The notes: generated by a model from the letters alone, not told the origin. A stretch of 64,000 nucleotides of DNA from Clostridium sp. C2-6-12 (GCF_009928485.1 NZ_JAABNP010000032.1:1-64000); one strand, 5' to 3'. Positions 36,126 to 46,258 are shown, counted from the stretch's first letter. A program made the numbers and translations.

Positions 36126-37130
36126 CTATCTTCCTAGCTCAGCTATATATTTCTTTAACATTTCTTGATGCATTCTTACTTGTTCAAGTTCTTTAACTTC
36201 TGCACCTTCAAGAGTAAATCTATTACCTTCATATTCAGTTGAAATATATCCATCATATCCCTTTTCATCTAAATATTTAATAAATTCATCATATGGAATA
36301 GAATATTCTACGCCTTCTTCTGTCATTTCATATACTTTTCCATGAATGTGTTTTACATATGGCATATGTTCATCTAAAATGCTGAAGTCACTTGCTTCAT
36401 ATCCATCACAGAACAATGTATACATATGATCAAGTTCTGTTTTACATAAATCAAGTAATTCTTTAGGTCTTCCACCTAATTTAGTAAAGTATTGCTTTGG
36501 ATCTGTTCCTTGAGCAAAAATATCATCAACATATTTAATTACAGCTTCATTTACACCTAAGCTTCTAAAATACTCTGTTGCTACTCTTGGATGTCTTCTA
36601 CAGAAAATTCCAGCATCAACAACTATTCCTAAGTATGGTGATTTAGTTTTATTAATTACATCAATAAAAGCTTTTGTCATAGGATTATCGAAACTCATAC
36701 CTCCATGAATTTCTAAAGCTAAAGTTACATCATATTTTTCAGCATATGGTAATACTGGTTCTATAATTTCTGGAGGTGTTTTTGATACAAGTCTAACTAA
36801 CTTAAATCCTAAACGATTAGCTAATTTTATTTCTTCAATTAATGCAGCTGTTGATTCTTTAGCAGTTAAAGTTCTATTTTTATATAAACAAGTATTTATA
36901 AAGATATCATTACAAACTGGCTTAACTTTATATTCAGCCATAAGTCTATCCCATTCTTTTAATGTTTCTTCTGATGGATGCGGAGTTCCTTTAAGCATTT
37001 GATCGCTTATAAATTCCATTTCAGCGTCCATTTCTTTTAAAAATTTGAATATATCCTCTAACTTCATTTTTCCTCTAGCATATTGATCTTGTAAGCTGTA
37101 AAAACTTACTGAACGTTTAATATTTGACAT
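36126..37130 (-). CDS. C-glycoside deglycosidase alpha subunit-like protein (DgpB-like, xylose-isomerase fold)
   Basis: 334 residues, AP-endonuclease-2/xylose isomerase-like TIM barrel. Likely metal ligands and catalytic residues are E140 and H142 in ALEIHGG, D172 in VVDAGIF, H261/H263 in HIHGK, and E299 in STEYEG. In DgpB/CarB enzymes a divalent metal and a histidine act on a 3-keto-glycoside so that the C1-aglycone bond breaks by elimination. The gene stands 13 bp before the DgpC-like gene and 102 bp after a Gfo/Idh dehydrogenase, the same trio. It could instead be an ordinary sugar isomerase, but the pairing with the small subunit argues against that. Confidence 0.8.
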   Translation of the reverse strand: MSNIKRSVSFYSLQDQYARGKMKLEDIFKFLKEMDAEMEFISDQMLKGTPHPSEETLKEWDRLMAEYKVKPVCNDIFINTCLYKNRTLTAKESTAALIEEIKLANRLGFKLVRLVSKTPPEIIEPVLPYAEKYDVTLALEIHGGMSFDNPMTKAFIDVINKTKSPYLGIVVDAGIFCRRHPRVATEYFRSLGVNEAVIKYVDDIFAQGTDPKQYFTKLGGRPKELLDLCKTELDHMYTLFCDGYEASDFSILDEHMPYVKHIHGKVYEMTEEGVEYSIPYDEFIKYLDEKGYDGYISTEYEGNRFTLEGAEVKELEQVRMHQEMLKKYIAELGR

Positions 37131-37232
37131 AAACTATCTTCCTTTCTTCTATCCTATTTATATTTACCTGAGCTTTAGCCTCTGTAACTCTTAATCTTAT
37201 ATACATTGGCACACTCTTAGTTAAATTGCTAT

Positions 37233-38294
37233 TTATTCAAAATCAATTGATCTTCCTGTTGCAGCTGATTCTCTAACAGCTTCCATAACTGCAAGCACTC
37301 TTCTTACTTCTGGTATCTTAACTAGTAACTCTTCTTTTCCTTCAAGTGCCTTTAAGTAGTTTTCGAAGAACATAATATGAGCAACATCTACTTTAGGTAA
37401 TTCTTCTGTAACTAATACACCTTCTGGTGGTGGTCCAAAAGAACGAGTTGGTCCTGATGCTGTCATTGTTGTTTTACCTGGAACATTTTTAAGAAGTCTT
37501 GTTGTTCTTGCAATTTTTCCTTCTGGCTCAAAACCATCACAGTACATACTTCCTGTATCTCCACCAATAAACCAATGTCTTTCAAACCACTTTGGTTTGT
37601 CTGCTAAGAAGTAAGTTCCAAGTTCAACTTCTCCTGTAATTCCATTTTCAAATTTAAATAAAATCTTAAAGTAATCATCTACTTCTTCATTTATTACATT
37701 TCTTAAATCAGCATATATTGTCTTTATTGGACTATCAACCATATAAAGCATTTGATCTATTAAATGAACTCCCCAGTCATATAACATTCCGCCGCCATAT
37801 TTTTTGAATACATGCCAGTCATGCATATTCCCATTTATCCCATATAACATTGATTGGATTGTAAATACATTTCCTAATAACTTTTGATCATATACTTCCT
37901 TAGCAGTTCTAAAATCTTCATCAAATCTACGTTGTTGATGCACTGTAAATAACACTCCTGCATCTTTTACAGCTGCTATCATTTCATCATATTCTGCCAC
38001 ACTCATAGCAGCTGGTTTTTCACAAATTATGTTTTTTCCAGCTTTTGCAGCTTTTATTACAGCTTCTTTATGCACATGATTACTTATTGAAATTACCACT
38101 GTGTTTATTTCTTCAATTTTTAATAATTCATCAATGCTAGTGGTTTTTATAACTCCTTCTGTAATTGCATCTGACATTTTTTCTTCATCTATATCACAAA
38201 TTGCTACTACATTAATGCCTTCCATAGAATCAAACATTTTTTCATGAATATGTCCCATAAATCCAAAGCCGATTATTCCAAAATTAACTTTCAT
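37233..38294 (-). CDS. Gfo/Idh/MocA oxidoreductase, candidate glycoside 3-dehydrogenase (DgpA-like)
   Basis: 353 residues. The N-terminal Rossmann fold has G9-x-G11-xx-G14 (IIGFGFMGHIHE) and the EKP motif at 92-94 (CEKPAAMS). The C-terminal domain has the DWGVHLID segment with H177 at the place of the catalytic His. DgpA oxidises the C3 hydroxyl of glucosides to the 3-keto form with NAD; the neighbouring DgpB/C-like genes make that role the best inference. No Tat or Sec signal, so it is cytoplasmic and must act on imported glycoside. Confidence 0.85.
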   Translation of the reverse strand: MKVNFGIIGFGFMGHIHEKMFDSMEGINVVAICDIDEEKMSDAITEGVIKTTSIDELLKIEEINTVVISISNHVHKEAVIKAAKAGKNIICEKPAAMSVAEYDEMIAAVKDAGVLFTVHQQRRFDEDFRTAKEVYDQKLLGNVFTIQSMLYGINGNMHDWHVFKKYGGGMLYDWGVHLIDQMLYMVDSPIKTIYADLRNVINEEVDDYFKILFKFENGITGEVELGTYFLADKPKWFERHWFIGGDTGSMYCDGFEPEGKIARTTRLLKNVPGKTTMTASGPTRSFGPPPEGVLVTEELPKVDVAHIMFFENYLKALEGKEELLVKIPEVRRVLAVMEAVRESAATGRSIDFE

Positions 38295-38357
38295 TTTAAT
38301 TTCATCCCTTCTTTAAATAAAAATACTTTTTCATAATTCTCTTTAAGTCTGCTTTAT

Positions 38358-39272
38358 TTAGATTACAAAGTTTCTTAAATATCTTGCTGATAATATTGCT
38401 GACTTTTTACATTCTTCAATTGAACCTTCAAATGCTTTATCTTCAACTTCTATACATGTATAACCCTTATATCCGATATCTGTTAAAGCTGATACATATT
38501 TACCCCAGTCAATATCCCCAAGACCTGGTAATTTAGGTGACATATATTGAAGTGGAGTAGCCATTATTCCTACATCATCTAATTTATCCTTGAAGACTTT
38601 TATATCCTTATAATGAACGTGGAAGATTTTATCCTTAAATTCATATATAGGCTTAATGTAATCTATATGTTGCCATACAAAGTGTGATGGATCGTAGTTT
38701 ATTCCAAAATTATCACTATTAAGTATTTCGAATACTTTTCTCCAAATAGCTGGAGTTGTCATTAAGTTTTGCCCACCTGGCCATTCATCATTAGTAAATA
38801 ACATTGGACAGTTTTCAATTGCAATCTTTACACCTTTTTCTTCAGCATATTTTACAATTGGAGGCCATACTTCTTTTACTATTTCTAAATTTTCTTCAAC
38901 AGTTTTCTTTGGATCTCTTCCTAAGAATGTTGTTATCATATTTACACCAAGCTTGCTACTTCCATCTATTAATTTGTAAATATGTTCAACATATACTTTT
39001 CTCTTTTCTAAATCTGGATCCATTGCATTTGGGTAATATCCAAGAGCTGATATTTCAACACCTTTTTCTTTGCAGTAATTTTTGATGTATTCAACTTTAT
39101 CTGCACTTAAATCTGCTACATCAATATGTGAAACCCCTGCATATCTTCTTTCAGCCTTTCCTTTTGGCCAGCAGCAAACTTCTAAGCATTCTAAATTATT
39201 TTCTGCTGCAAAATCAACTAATTCTTCAAAGGTTAAATCTCCTAAAATGGCACTGTTTAATCCTAATTTCAT
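38358..39272 (-). CDS. Sugar phosphate isomerase/epimerase family TIM-barrel protein
   Basis: 304 residues from ATG 39272, 9 nt behind GGAG; the ATG at 39281 abuts that site. Pattern of the xylose isomerase-like superfamily: IAIENCPMLF, GINYDPSHFVWQ, IFHVHYKDIKV and CIEVEDKAFEG supply Glu, Asp, His and Glu metal ligands. It is the first gene of the DgpABC-like module. Members of this superfamily include epimerases, lyases and hydratases of 3-keto sugars, so a step on the 3-keto product (hydration or isomerisation) is possible, but not decided by sequence. Confidence 0.8.
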   Translation of the reverse strand: MKLGLNSAILGDLTFEELVDFAAENNLECLEVCCWPKGKAERRYAGVSHIDVADLSADKVEYIKNYCKEKGVEISALGYYPNAMDPDLEKRKVYVEHIYKLIDGSSKLGVNMITTFLGRDPKKTVEENLEIVKEVWPPIVKYAEEKGVKIAIENCPMLFTNDEWPGGQNLMTTPAIWRKVFEILNSDNFGINYDPSHFVWQHIDYIKPIYEFKDKIFHVHYKDIKVFKDKLDDVGIMATPLQYMSPKLPGLGDIDWGKYVSALTDIGYKGYTCIEVEDKAFEGSIEECKKSAILSARYLRNFVI

Positions 39273-39374
39273 TACATACATCTCCTTTAAAATTCTTTAT
39301 CTAAATCTACATATCTATTAGAAACTTTTAAAATTTATATCCCTTTTACATGCTTATTGTACCTTTTTTATGAG

Positions 39375-39388
39375 TGTAAACGCATTCT
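39375..39388 (-). promoter_or_regulatory. cre-like site before the DgpABC-like module
   Basis: TGTAAACGCATTCT on the plus strand fits the CcpA catabolite-repression consensus TGNAANCGNWNNCW at every defined position. It lies about 100 bp before the isomerase start. Confidence 0.6.
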
Positions 39389-39624
39389 TTTAATTATTCA
39401 GTTCTATCTTTAATGTTGTTTAAATTAACTATATTTTATATAAAGCAAAAAAAAGATTAAAAAATCGAATCGATTTATTAATCTTAATTTAACTGGTATC
39501 ATATACACTGTAAGCATTAATTTAACTTATAATGATTATTCATTCAAAAATATACCTTATAATTGGGTTAATGGTAAGCTATTATTTACCTCTTCCTATT
39601 CTACATATAATAAGCAATAAAAAT

Positions 39625-39661
39625 ACGCTGCTAAAAAACTCCTTAAGCTTTTTAGCAGCGT
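39625..39661 (-). terminator. Terminator after the multimodular GH16 gene
   Basis: ACGCTGCTAAAAA (39625-39637) pairs perfectly with TTTTTAGCAGCGT (39649-39661) around an 11-nt loop. ATTTTTATTG follows on the minus strand. Confidence 0.85.
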
Positions 39662-39713
39662 CAAAATTATTTATAATTATATATTTAACTTAATCATAGT
39701 TTTATGAACTTAC

Positions 39714-42700
39714 TTATTTTGCTTTAAGTGAAACATTATCAATATATACTTTTGTCAATGCAGGGTTACTTGTTTTACCAAAACAGAATTTTAGTTGTGG
39801 CACATCATTCTTTGACATTGTAAATTCCATTGTCACATGTTTCTTATTACCATCAAGCGCTACTGTTTTTGCTATGTAGGTAGCGTAAGGATCAACATTT
39901 TGTTGAATTTCAGCAATTATATCTCTATTATCGTCAGCCCAAACATCAAATTCTAAAATATAATTTATATCTTTTAACAATGCAATATTATCACTAAATA
40001 ACATTACATTCCAATCAGCATCTCCTAATGCTTGAACATCAATAGTAGCTCTCTTATCCACATCACCTGTTATACTAAAGGTTGCTGCAGCTGGACTTGT
40101 AGCAAAATGTGTCCAATTATCAAATTCAGAAGAAAAATCTCCATTAGTAACAAGATTATTATTTGTTGCTAAATCAATTATATTTTGTTTAATTCCTGTA
40201 ATATCAAATCCATTGGATTTTACAATAATATTATAATCACCTTTTTCAGTAAATAAACTCTTATCTAAAATTATTTCTCCATCTGATATTTTATATAATC
40301 CTGGATCAACATTTTTATCTTTTACTGTTATTTCTTTTATTGAATCCTTCCAACCGCTATCTCCACTTGCATAAGAAATATTAATATCATTTCCAATTGT
40401 ATTATCTATACTATCTGCTATTAATGTTGCTGGCATTTTAACCGGAGCATCTTTAACTCTAAGTGAAACATTATCAATATATACTTTTGTTAATTTAGGA
40501 TTACTTGTATTACCAAATAAAAATTTTAGTTGTGTAGTATCATCTTTAATCATTGCGAAGTTTAAAATTACATGTTGTTTATCAGGTTTAAGTGCTAATG
40601 TTTTTGATGTATAAGAAGTATAATGAACATTTTCTTCAACTTTAGCCACTATATCTCTAGCTTCATCTGCCCAAGCATCAAATTCTAAAGTATAATTTAC
40701 TCCTTTTGATAATTTCATATCATTACTATATAGCATTACATTCCAATTTTCTGTACCTAATGCTTTAACATCAATAGCTGCTGCTTTATCTGCATCACTT
40801 GTTATACTGAAATCTGCTTTTGAACCAGCTTGATTGTCAAGAGTTTGCCAATAATTATATCCTAGGCTAAAATCTCCATTTTTAATTGGATATAAATCTA
40901 CACCATCATAATTTACATTATTATTTGTCGTTCTTATAAGTTCAACATCATCAATATAAACTTTTCCATCAGCATTTCCCATTATAAATTCTGTAATTGA
41001 ATTTATATCAGTTTTTCCTTCTGGCACAGTAAATTCATATTCATATGATTTATCTGTAGTTGTTAAATTAAATGTATTTTGCGCATATGTTTGTCCATCT
41101 TTTGATGCAAATTTTACATCCATTGTTCTATCTTTAGATGCATGTGCTTTAAATGCAAGTTTATATACATCGTTTTGTAACAAATTAGTTCCTGTTTGAG
41201 ATAATATAACACTATTTTTATCTCCGGCAACTGATATTGTTACTTCAGCTTGCTCTTTATCCTTGTCGCTTTTAAAGGTAGCGCCTTCACCTTTAAAGTC
41301 CCAAAAACCTATTCTATTATCCCCTAAATTAAAGCTTCCATTGTAAATGTGATTACCATTTTCTAATGGTTCTTTTGCAGTACTTGCATTATCTTCAACA
41401 CCTGCATCTGATTCTGTTACTTCTACATCATTAATATGAATATTAATGTCATCAGTTAAGCCAAGATTAAATTCTAATCTTCCATGAACATTAGGCGTGT
41501 CTTTCATTACAAATGAATATTCATATTGTTTTTCTTCATTTGTAAGATTAACTTTAAACGCATCTGAATATTTCTTCCAGCCTCTGTCTGAACCACCACC
41601 AAATTGAGATTCTACAGTTGCAGCCTTATCCGCTTTTGCTTTAAATTTCAATGTATATTTTTTATTAAGTCTTAATGGCACATGATCAATTAATTGAACT
41701 GAATAGTTTTTATCTCCGCCATTATCTATATTTATAGCTAGTCCATTACCTGAATTATTAAATGTAGCTTTTCCTATACCAGCAGTTAGGAAGTTCCACT
41801 TATCATAAGAAAGCTCTCCATCTGTAGCATTTTTAATATTTTTAAACTTAGGATCAAGAATATAACTTCCATTGCTTAAAGGAGTTCGTCCCCCTTTTAA
41901 TGGTCCCTCATAGGTTGCTGGATTATGATGTACTGGATATTCTCCATTTAAATCATATACTCTTACATAATCTACTTTCATTTGTGCAGCTTTAAATGAT
42001 TCATCTGGTTGTAATCCACCATCGTAATCTCCACCTACTGCAAAATTAAGAATTAAATGAAAGTTTTTATCAAATGGCGCTGGATATGCATAAGGAGCCG
42101 GTTCCTTATCACCTTGACTAAACCAATTATTAGCTGTGTAATACAATTCTCCATCAACATACCATCTAATTTCCCCAGGTTCCCACTCAACAGCATAAAC
42201 ATGCTTACCTGTAATGTCTTTTCCTTCTGGGAATGTATAGTGACCACCACTAGATGTGTTATTCGGCCATTCCTTACCAAAATGAATTGTTCCCCAAACA
42301 TTATTAGGAACTCTTCCCTTAGCTTCCATAATATCTATTTCTCCACCAGCAGCCCATCTGCCATATATATTATTATCATCTGGTAACATCCAAAATGCTG
42401 GCCATAAGCCTTGTCCCGCTGGCATTGTAATAGCAGCTTCTATTTTTCCATAAGTTTTGCTATACTTTCCTAGTGTTCTTATTCTTGCTGAGGAATATTT
42501 ATATTCCTTATCTCCATATAAAATTGGAGTTTCTTCTTTTCTTGCTTCCAAAATAAGATTTCCATCTTCTACTTTTGTATTCTTATCAGTATAAAATTCT
42601 TTTTCGTTATTTCCCCAATCTACTGCATTATATTCAGTACCATTTCCATATTGATAACTCCATTTATTAGTATCCAAGCTATTACCATTAAATTCATCAC

Positions 42701-43514
42701 TCCACACAAGCTTCCACTTATCCTGTTCTTTATTAATATTTTCATTATTTGGATTAGAATTACCTGTTGATGAATTTACAGTAGATATAGCTCCTGTTGA
42801 TGAATTATTTGATGACGAACCACTTGAAGATGAATTGCTAGACGGAGAATTACTTGGTAAAGTCTCAGTGTTTGCTGGCTTATCAGCTTGTTTTGTTACA
42901 CTAACACCGTTACCATCAAAAGCTTTAAATGCCTTAAGTATTTCTCCAACAGCCTCTCCACTACTACTAAAAGTATATTCTTTATTATCTATTATAATTT
43001 TACCAGTTTGCATTTCTCCTGAAGCTACAAAATAGTATACCTTTCCGTCAATCTCAATTATACCTGTTTGCATTGCCCCTGATGCATCTGTAAAGTACCA
43101 CGTTCCGTTATCATTTATCCAGCCTGTTTTCATTACTCCTGATGCATCTGCAAAATACCAAGTTCCCTTATCATTTATCCAACCTGTTTTCATTGCCCCT
43201 GATGCATCTGCAAAATACCAAGTTCCATTGTCATTTATCCAGTTTGTTTTCATTGCTCCTGATGAATCTGTAAAATACCACGTTCCGTTATCATTTATCC
43301 AGCCTTTTTTCATTATTCCTGCTTCGTCAAAATTGTACCAGCTACCATCTATTAATCTCCAATTAGTAACTAATCCATTATTATCTATATAACTCCACGT
43401 ACCATCTTCACTTGACTGCTTCCACTCAGCACTTACTTTACTTGATAGAAGTCCTGGCATTATGCTTGTAACAACAACTAAGGCTAGTATTTTCTTCAAT
43501 TTAACTCTCTTCAT
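39714..43514 (-). CDS. Multimodular secreted GH16 endo-beta-1,3-glucanase with wall-binding repeats and CBM4/9-like modules
   Basis: 1266 residues. Signal peptide to about residue 29 (VSA). Residues 30-190 carry about seven choline-binding-type repeats of 20 residues (GWINDNGTWYFTDASGAMKT). A Ser/Asn/Gly linker follows. The GH16 domain is about 265-525, with catalytic GGEIDIMEAKG (two Glu around one Asp, about residue 390-400). The next 700 residues hold about four CBM4/9-type beta-sandwich modules, two of them closely duplicated (NGDF start, KVYIDNVSL end). It should cut beta-1,3 or mixed-linkage glucan at the cell surface. A CBM role in binding glucan is inferred. Confidence 0.9.
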   Translation of the reverse strand: MKRVKLKKILALVVVTSIMPGLLSSKVSAEWKQSSEDGTWSYIDNNGLVTNWRLIDGSWYNFDEAGIMKKGWINDNGTWYFTDSSGAMKTNWINDNGTWYFADASGAMKTGWINDKGTWYFADASGVMKTGWINDNGTWYFTDASGAMQTGIIEIDGKVYYFVASGEMQTGKIIIDNKEYTFSSSGEAVGEILKAFKAFDGNGVSVTKQADKPANTETLPSNSPSSNSSSSGSSSNNSSTGAISTVNSSTGNSNPNNENINKEQDKWKLVWSDEFNGNSLDTNKWSYQYGNGTEYNAVDWGNNEKEFYTDKNTKVEDGNLILEARKEETPILYGDKEYKYSSARIRTLGKYSKTYGKIEAAITMPAGQGLWPAFWMLPDDNNIYGRWAAGGEIDIMEAKGRVPNNVWGTIHFGKEWPNNTSSGGHYTFPEGKDITGKHVYAVEWEPGEIRWYVDGELYYTANNWFSQGDKEPAPYAYPAPFDKNFHLILNFAVGGDYDGGLQPDESFKAAQMKVDYVRVYDLNGEYPVHHNPATYEGPLKGGRTPLSNGSYILDPKFKNIKNATDGELSYDKWNFLTAGIGKATFNNSGNGLAINIDNGGDKNYSVQLIDHVPLRLNKKYTLKFKAKADKAATVESQFGGGSDRGWKKYSDAFKVNLTNEEKQYEYSFVMKDTPNVHGRLEFNLGLTDDINIHINDVEVTESDAGVEDNASTAKEPLENGNHIYNGSFNLGDNRIGFWDFKGEGATFKSDKDKEQAEVTISVAGDKNSVILSQTGTNLLQNDVYKLAFKAHASKDRTMDVKFASKDGQTYAQNTFNLTTTDKSYEYEFTVPEGKTDINSITEFIMGNADGKVYIDDVELIRTTNNNVNYDGVDLYPIKNGDFSLGYNYWQTLDNQAGSKADFSITSDADKAAAIDVKALGTENWNVMLYSNDMKLSKGVNYTLEFDAWADEARDIVAKVEENVHYTSYTSKTLALKPDKQHVILNFAMIKDDTTQLKFLFGNTSNPKLTKVYIDNVSLRVKDAPVKMPATLIADSIDNTIGNDINISYASGDSGWKDSIKEITVKDKNVDPGLYKISDGEIILDKSLFTEKGDYNIIVKSNGFDITGIKQNIIDLATNNNLVTNGDFSSEFDNWTHFATSPAAATFSITGDVDKRATIDVQALGDADWNVMLFSDNIALLKDINYILEFDVWADDNRDIIAEIQQNVDPYATYIAKTVALDGNKKHVTMEFTMSKNDVPQLKFCFGKTSNPALTKVYIDNVSLKAK
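43051..43330 (-). repeat. 60-bp tandem repeats encoding wall-binding units
   Basis: Five nearly identical 60-nt units encode 20-residue repeats of the GH16 protein (unit contains GGTACTTC... reverse complement of TACCACGTTCCGTTATC). Middle units differ at few bases, which shows recent unit exchange or expansion. Copy number may differ between strains. Confidence 0.7.
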
Positions 43515-43555
43515 TTATATCAATTCTCCTTTGTGCTATTTTTGTATTTCACACA

Positions 43556-46258
43556 TTATTTAAGAATAACTCGTACTATATGTTGAATGTTTTCATCCAT
43601 AGAGAGTAGTTCATTTCTTTTTATCATAGGTTCATTATTGAATTTATATTCTTGTTCATTAATATAAATTTGACTTACTTTATACTCTCCAAATTCCTTA
43701 TTTTCCTCATTTATATACTCAATTTTAAGTTGTCTTCCTGCAAAATTCATCTGGATAGCTGTCTTTTTATCATGATCAAACTGTTTTGCTAATATCTTAG
43801 GCTCAAATGCCAAATCACCCATTTTACCTTTTATACCAAACATTTCAGACAATACTGTTAATATGAGCCAGCTTGCTGAACCGGTTAAATAATGATACAT
43901 TCCTCTTCCACGTTCATTTATATATTCAGGTATCCCTGGATATATCCTGCTGATATCAAAGTTATTACAATGACTATAAAGTGTATCAATAACCTTAAAC
44001 CCTTCCAAAGCATAACCTCTTTGATAAAGTGCATTTGCATACATAATTGCCATATGGCTAAATAATGCGCCATTTTCTTTGTGTCCATAGGCAAAGCCAA
44101 ACATTCTTCCTAAATCTGTTTTTAATTCATTGAAATTTGTATTTAATCTGTAACCGCCAACAGATTTATCATATAGATATTTATCAGCTGCTTTAATAAT
44201 ACTTTCAACTTGTTCTTTTGTTGCAGTATTACTCATAATAGTAAATACTTGCCCTGTAAGCATCATGCGAGTACCTGTTTCTCCATCACCCTCAACTCTT
44301 CGAGCATTATTATCATAGTAACCGTTATACCAGCTATAGCCCTCCTCATTGCTTATCCACTCATTTTTTTGAATGTGTTCTTTAAGCCAATTTGCCTTTC
44401 CTTCAATGTTAGAAATTAATACATCACAATCTATGCTAACTACATTTCCACTAATATTATGTTTACATTTATCACAATAATCCTTTAATATATTTTGTTT
44501 TTCTTCTACGTTATCGTAAACTTCACTATTACCAGTTAAAAGCACCTGCAATTCTTCTGCTAAATCTATATTTTTTACTCCATTTACATCTCTTAAGTAT
44601 TTTAGCAACTCAGCGATATCTGTAAGATTTCCTCCATAAAGCGCACTAAAGGCAACACTTTCACCGTGTTTCTCTGCCATATCAAGTCCATCATTCCAAT
44701 CCGCACCATGCAATTTTAAATTATTATGCTCTCCAACATCATAAAAAGCTGTTAAATGTTGAACTAAAAGATGCTCTAGAATAGTTCCTTTATATTCTTC
44801 TGAATTTTCAGCACGAACTTTATTACCTTGATTTAAATCCCATAAATTATCTTTTTCTGTACCTCTTCCTACTTGAAGATCCTTAAAATAGTTCTGTTTT
44901 TCTAAAAGGAAATCAATATCTCCTGTTTGTTGAATATAAAGCTTTGTAGTTAAAAATGGCCATGCCCCATGATCCATCCAAACACGAACTATATTATTTC
45001 TATCTGCAATAAATTCACCTTGCTTTGTTCCTATAATGGTAGCATTTGTCCCATCAATACGAACTCCACCAAAATTATCTAATAGCATTCCTCTAACATT
45101 GCTTGGATCCATAGCCAAAAGTGCTAAACAATCTTGCCATAAATCTCTCCAACCTCGTCCACCTTTACCATAATCATGGTGAGGTAAAAATGAACAACCA
45201 TAAATTCTTCTAAGCATTGGTTGGAAATTAACCCAATACATCCAATTATCAAATTGTTTATCCTTTGTTTCGTAAGAAATATTTATTTTCTTATCTCAAC
45301 ATTCCCTAGTTTCTTCAAGCACGGAATCAAACTCATTTTCTTTCAAATACTTGTCTGCAAAGCTAATAAAATCTTCTTTAGAATCTCCAAACCCTATTGC
45401 TACAACATAAGTTTTTGACTCATTAGGTTCAATTATTACTTCATCAAAACGAATAGCTCCAATTGCCTCATAACCTTCTAATTTCATATCTGCCTTAACT
45501 TTGAATTCTTCATTTAATAAGACACTCTTTGGAATTTCAAATGATCCACCTTCTCCAATATATTCTTCTACTATTGGACAAAAACTCACTGGCTTTTCTC
45601 CCCCACCTGTTGCTGCAACTACTCCATAAACAACATTATTTTTTTTGTGTCCTCTTTCATCAAATGTTAATGTTGGATTCACTATAATTCCATTTTCTGT
45701 AGTTTCTATTCTATGCAAAAGTGAAGTCACATGTCTATGATCTCTAATATTATCTGCTGAGCGGCAATACAATGGTATTGCTGTAGTTGGTGTTACTTTT
45801 TTAGCTTTATTACTTGTATTTGTAATTGTGACTTTCATTAATTCTATTTTTTCATTATTTGAAGGAACAAATGATACAATTTCACTTTTTATGCTATATT
45901 TCTTTGATTCTCTAGTTATTTTATGCCACATGATTCCAGCTTCTAATTCAGTTTCTTCCTTATGTTCGCTAAATACCTCTGCTTGCTGAACAGCAGAAAC
46001 TCCTGTTGCTGACCATGCTCCTACGCCATCTATATAAGCCCAGAAATTCCTTGTGGATTTATTATTATGAAGTTCTTCACTACTTACTGGCGCAAGTAAG
46101 AATGTATTTTGACCCATTTTACAATCTCCATTTAAAGTTGGAGTTATACTTGACATTACTCCAGCTTCATTTGCAATTGGGAAATATAAATAGCTATTAT
46201 TTTCTGGATTTTTTAATTTAAACGTCCCTTTATTATTTAAAAATTCACATTTTGTCAT
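43556..46258 (-). pseudogene. GH94 disaccharide phosphorylase, broken by an in-frame TGA
   Basis: One frame of 900 codons with a single stop, TGA at 45,296-45,298. The upstream part (320 residues) is the GH94 beta-sandwich domain (FWAYIDGVGAWSATGVSA). The downstream part contains the (alpha/alpha)6 barrel with FLPHHDYGKGGRGWRDLWQD, LHGADWNDGLD with the catalytic Asp (about residue 520), and EGDGETGTRMMLTGQ. Across the stop it reads TREC-stop-DKKINISYETKDKQFDNWMYWV, where GH94 relatives carry a Trp, so TGG became TGA. Length and cluster suggest laminaribiose or cellobiose phosphorylase; the substrate is not resolved. Only 18 codons of in-frame sequence lie between the stop and the next ATG at 45241. 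Confidence 0.9.

Larger units (their letters stand above)
39282..39713. other. Intergenic region before the DgpABC-like module
   Basis: About 430 bp with no gene. It holds a cre-like site at 39375-39388, an AT-rich hairpin around AAGATTAA (39453-39460) and TTAATCTT (39478-39485), and the terminator of the multimodular GH16 gene at 39625-39661. Confidence 0.7.

Noticed and set aside
43051..43330. Regular 60-bp repeats as a CRISPR array
   Set aside because: Units are contiguous without variable spacers and keep the reading frame; they encode the wall-binding repeats of a GH16 protein.
45296..45298. In-frame TGA read as selenocysteine or by programmed readthrough
   Set aside because: The family has a Trp here, not a redox Cys; no SECIS-like hairpin was recognised after the stop. 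The second broken gene uses TAG, so one recoding system would not explain both.
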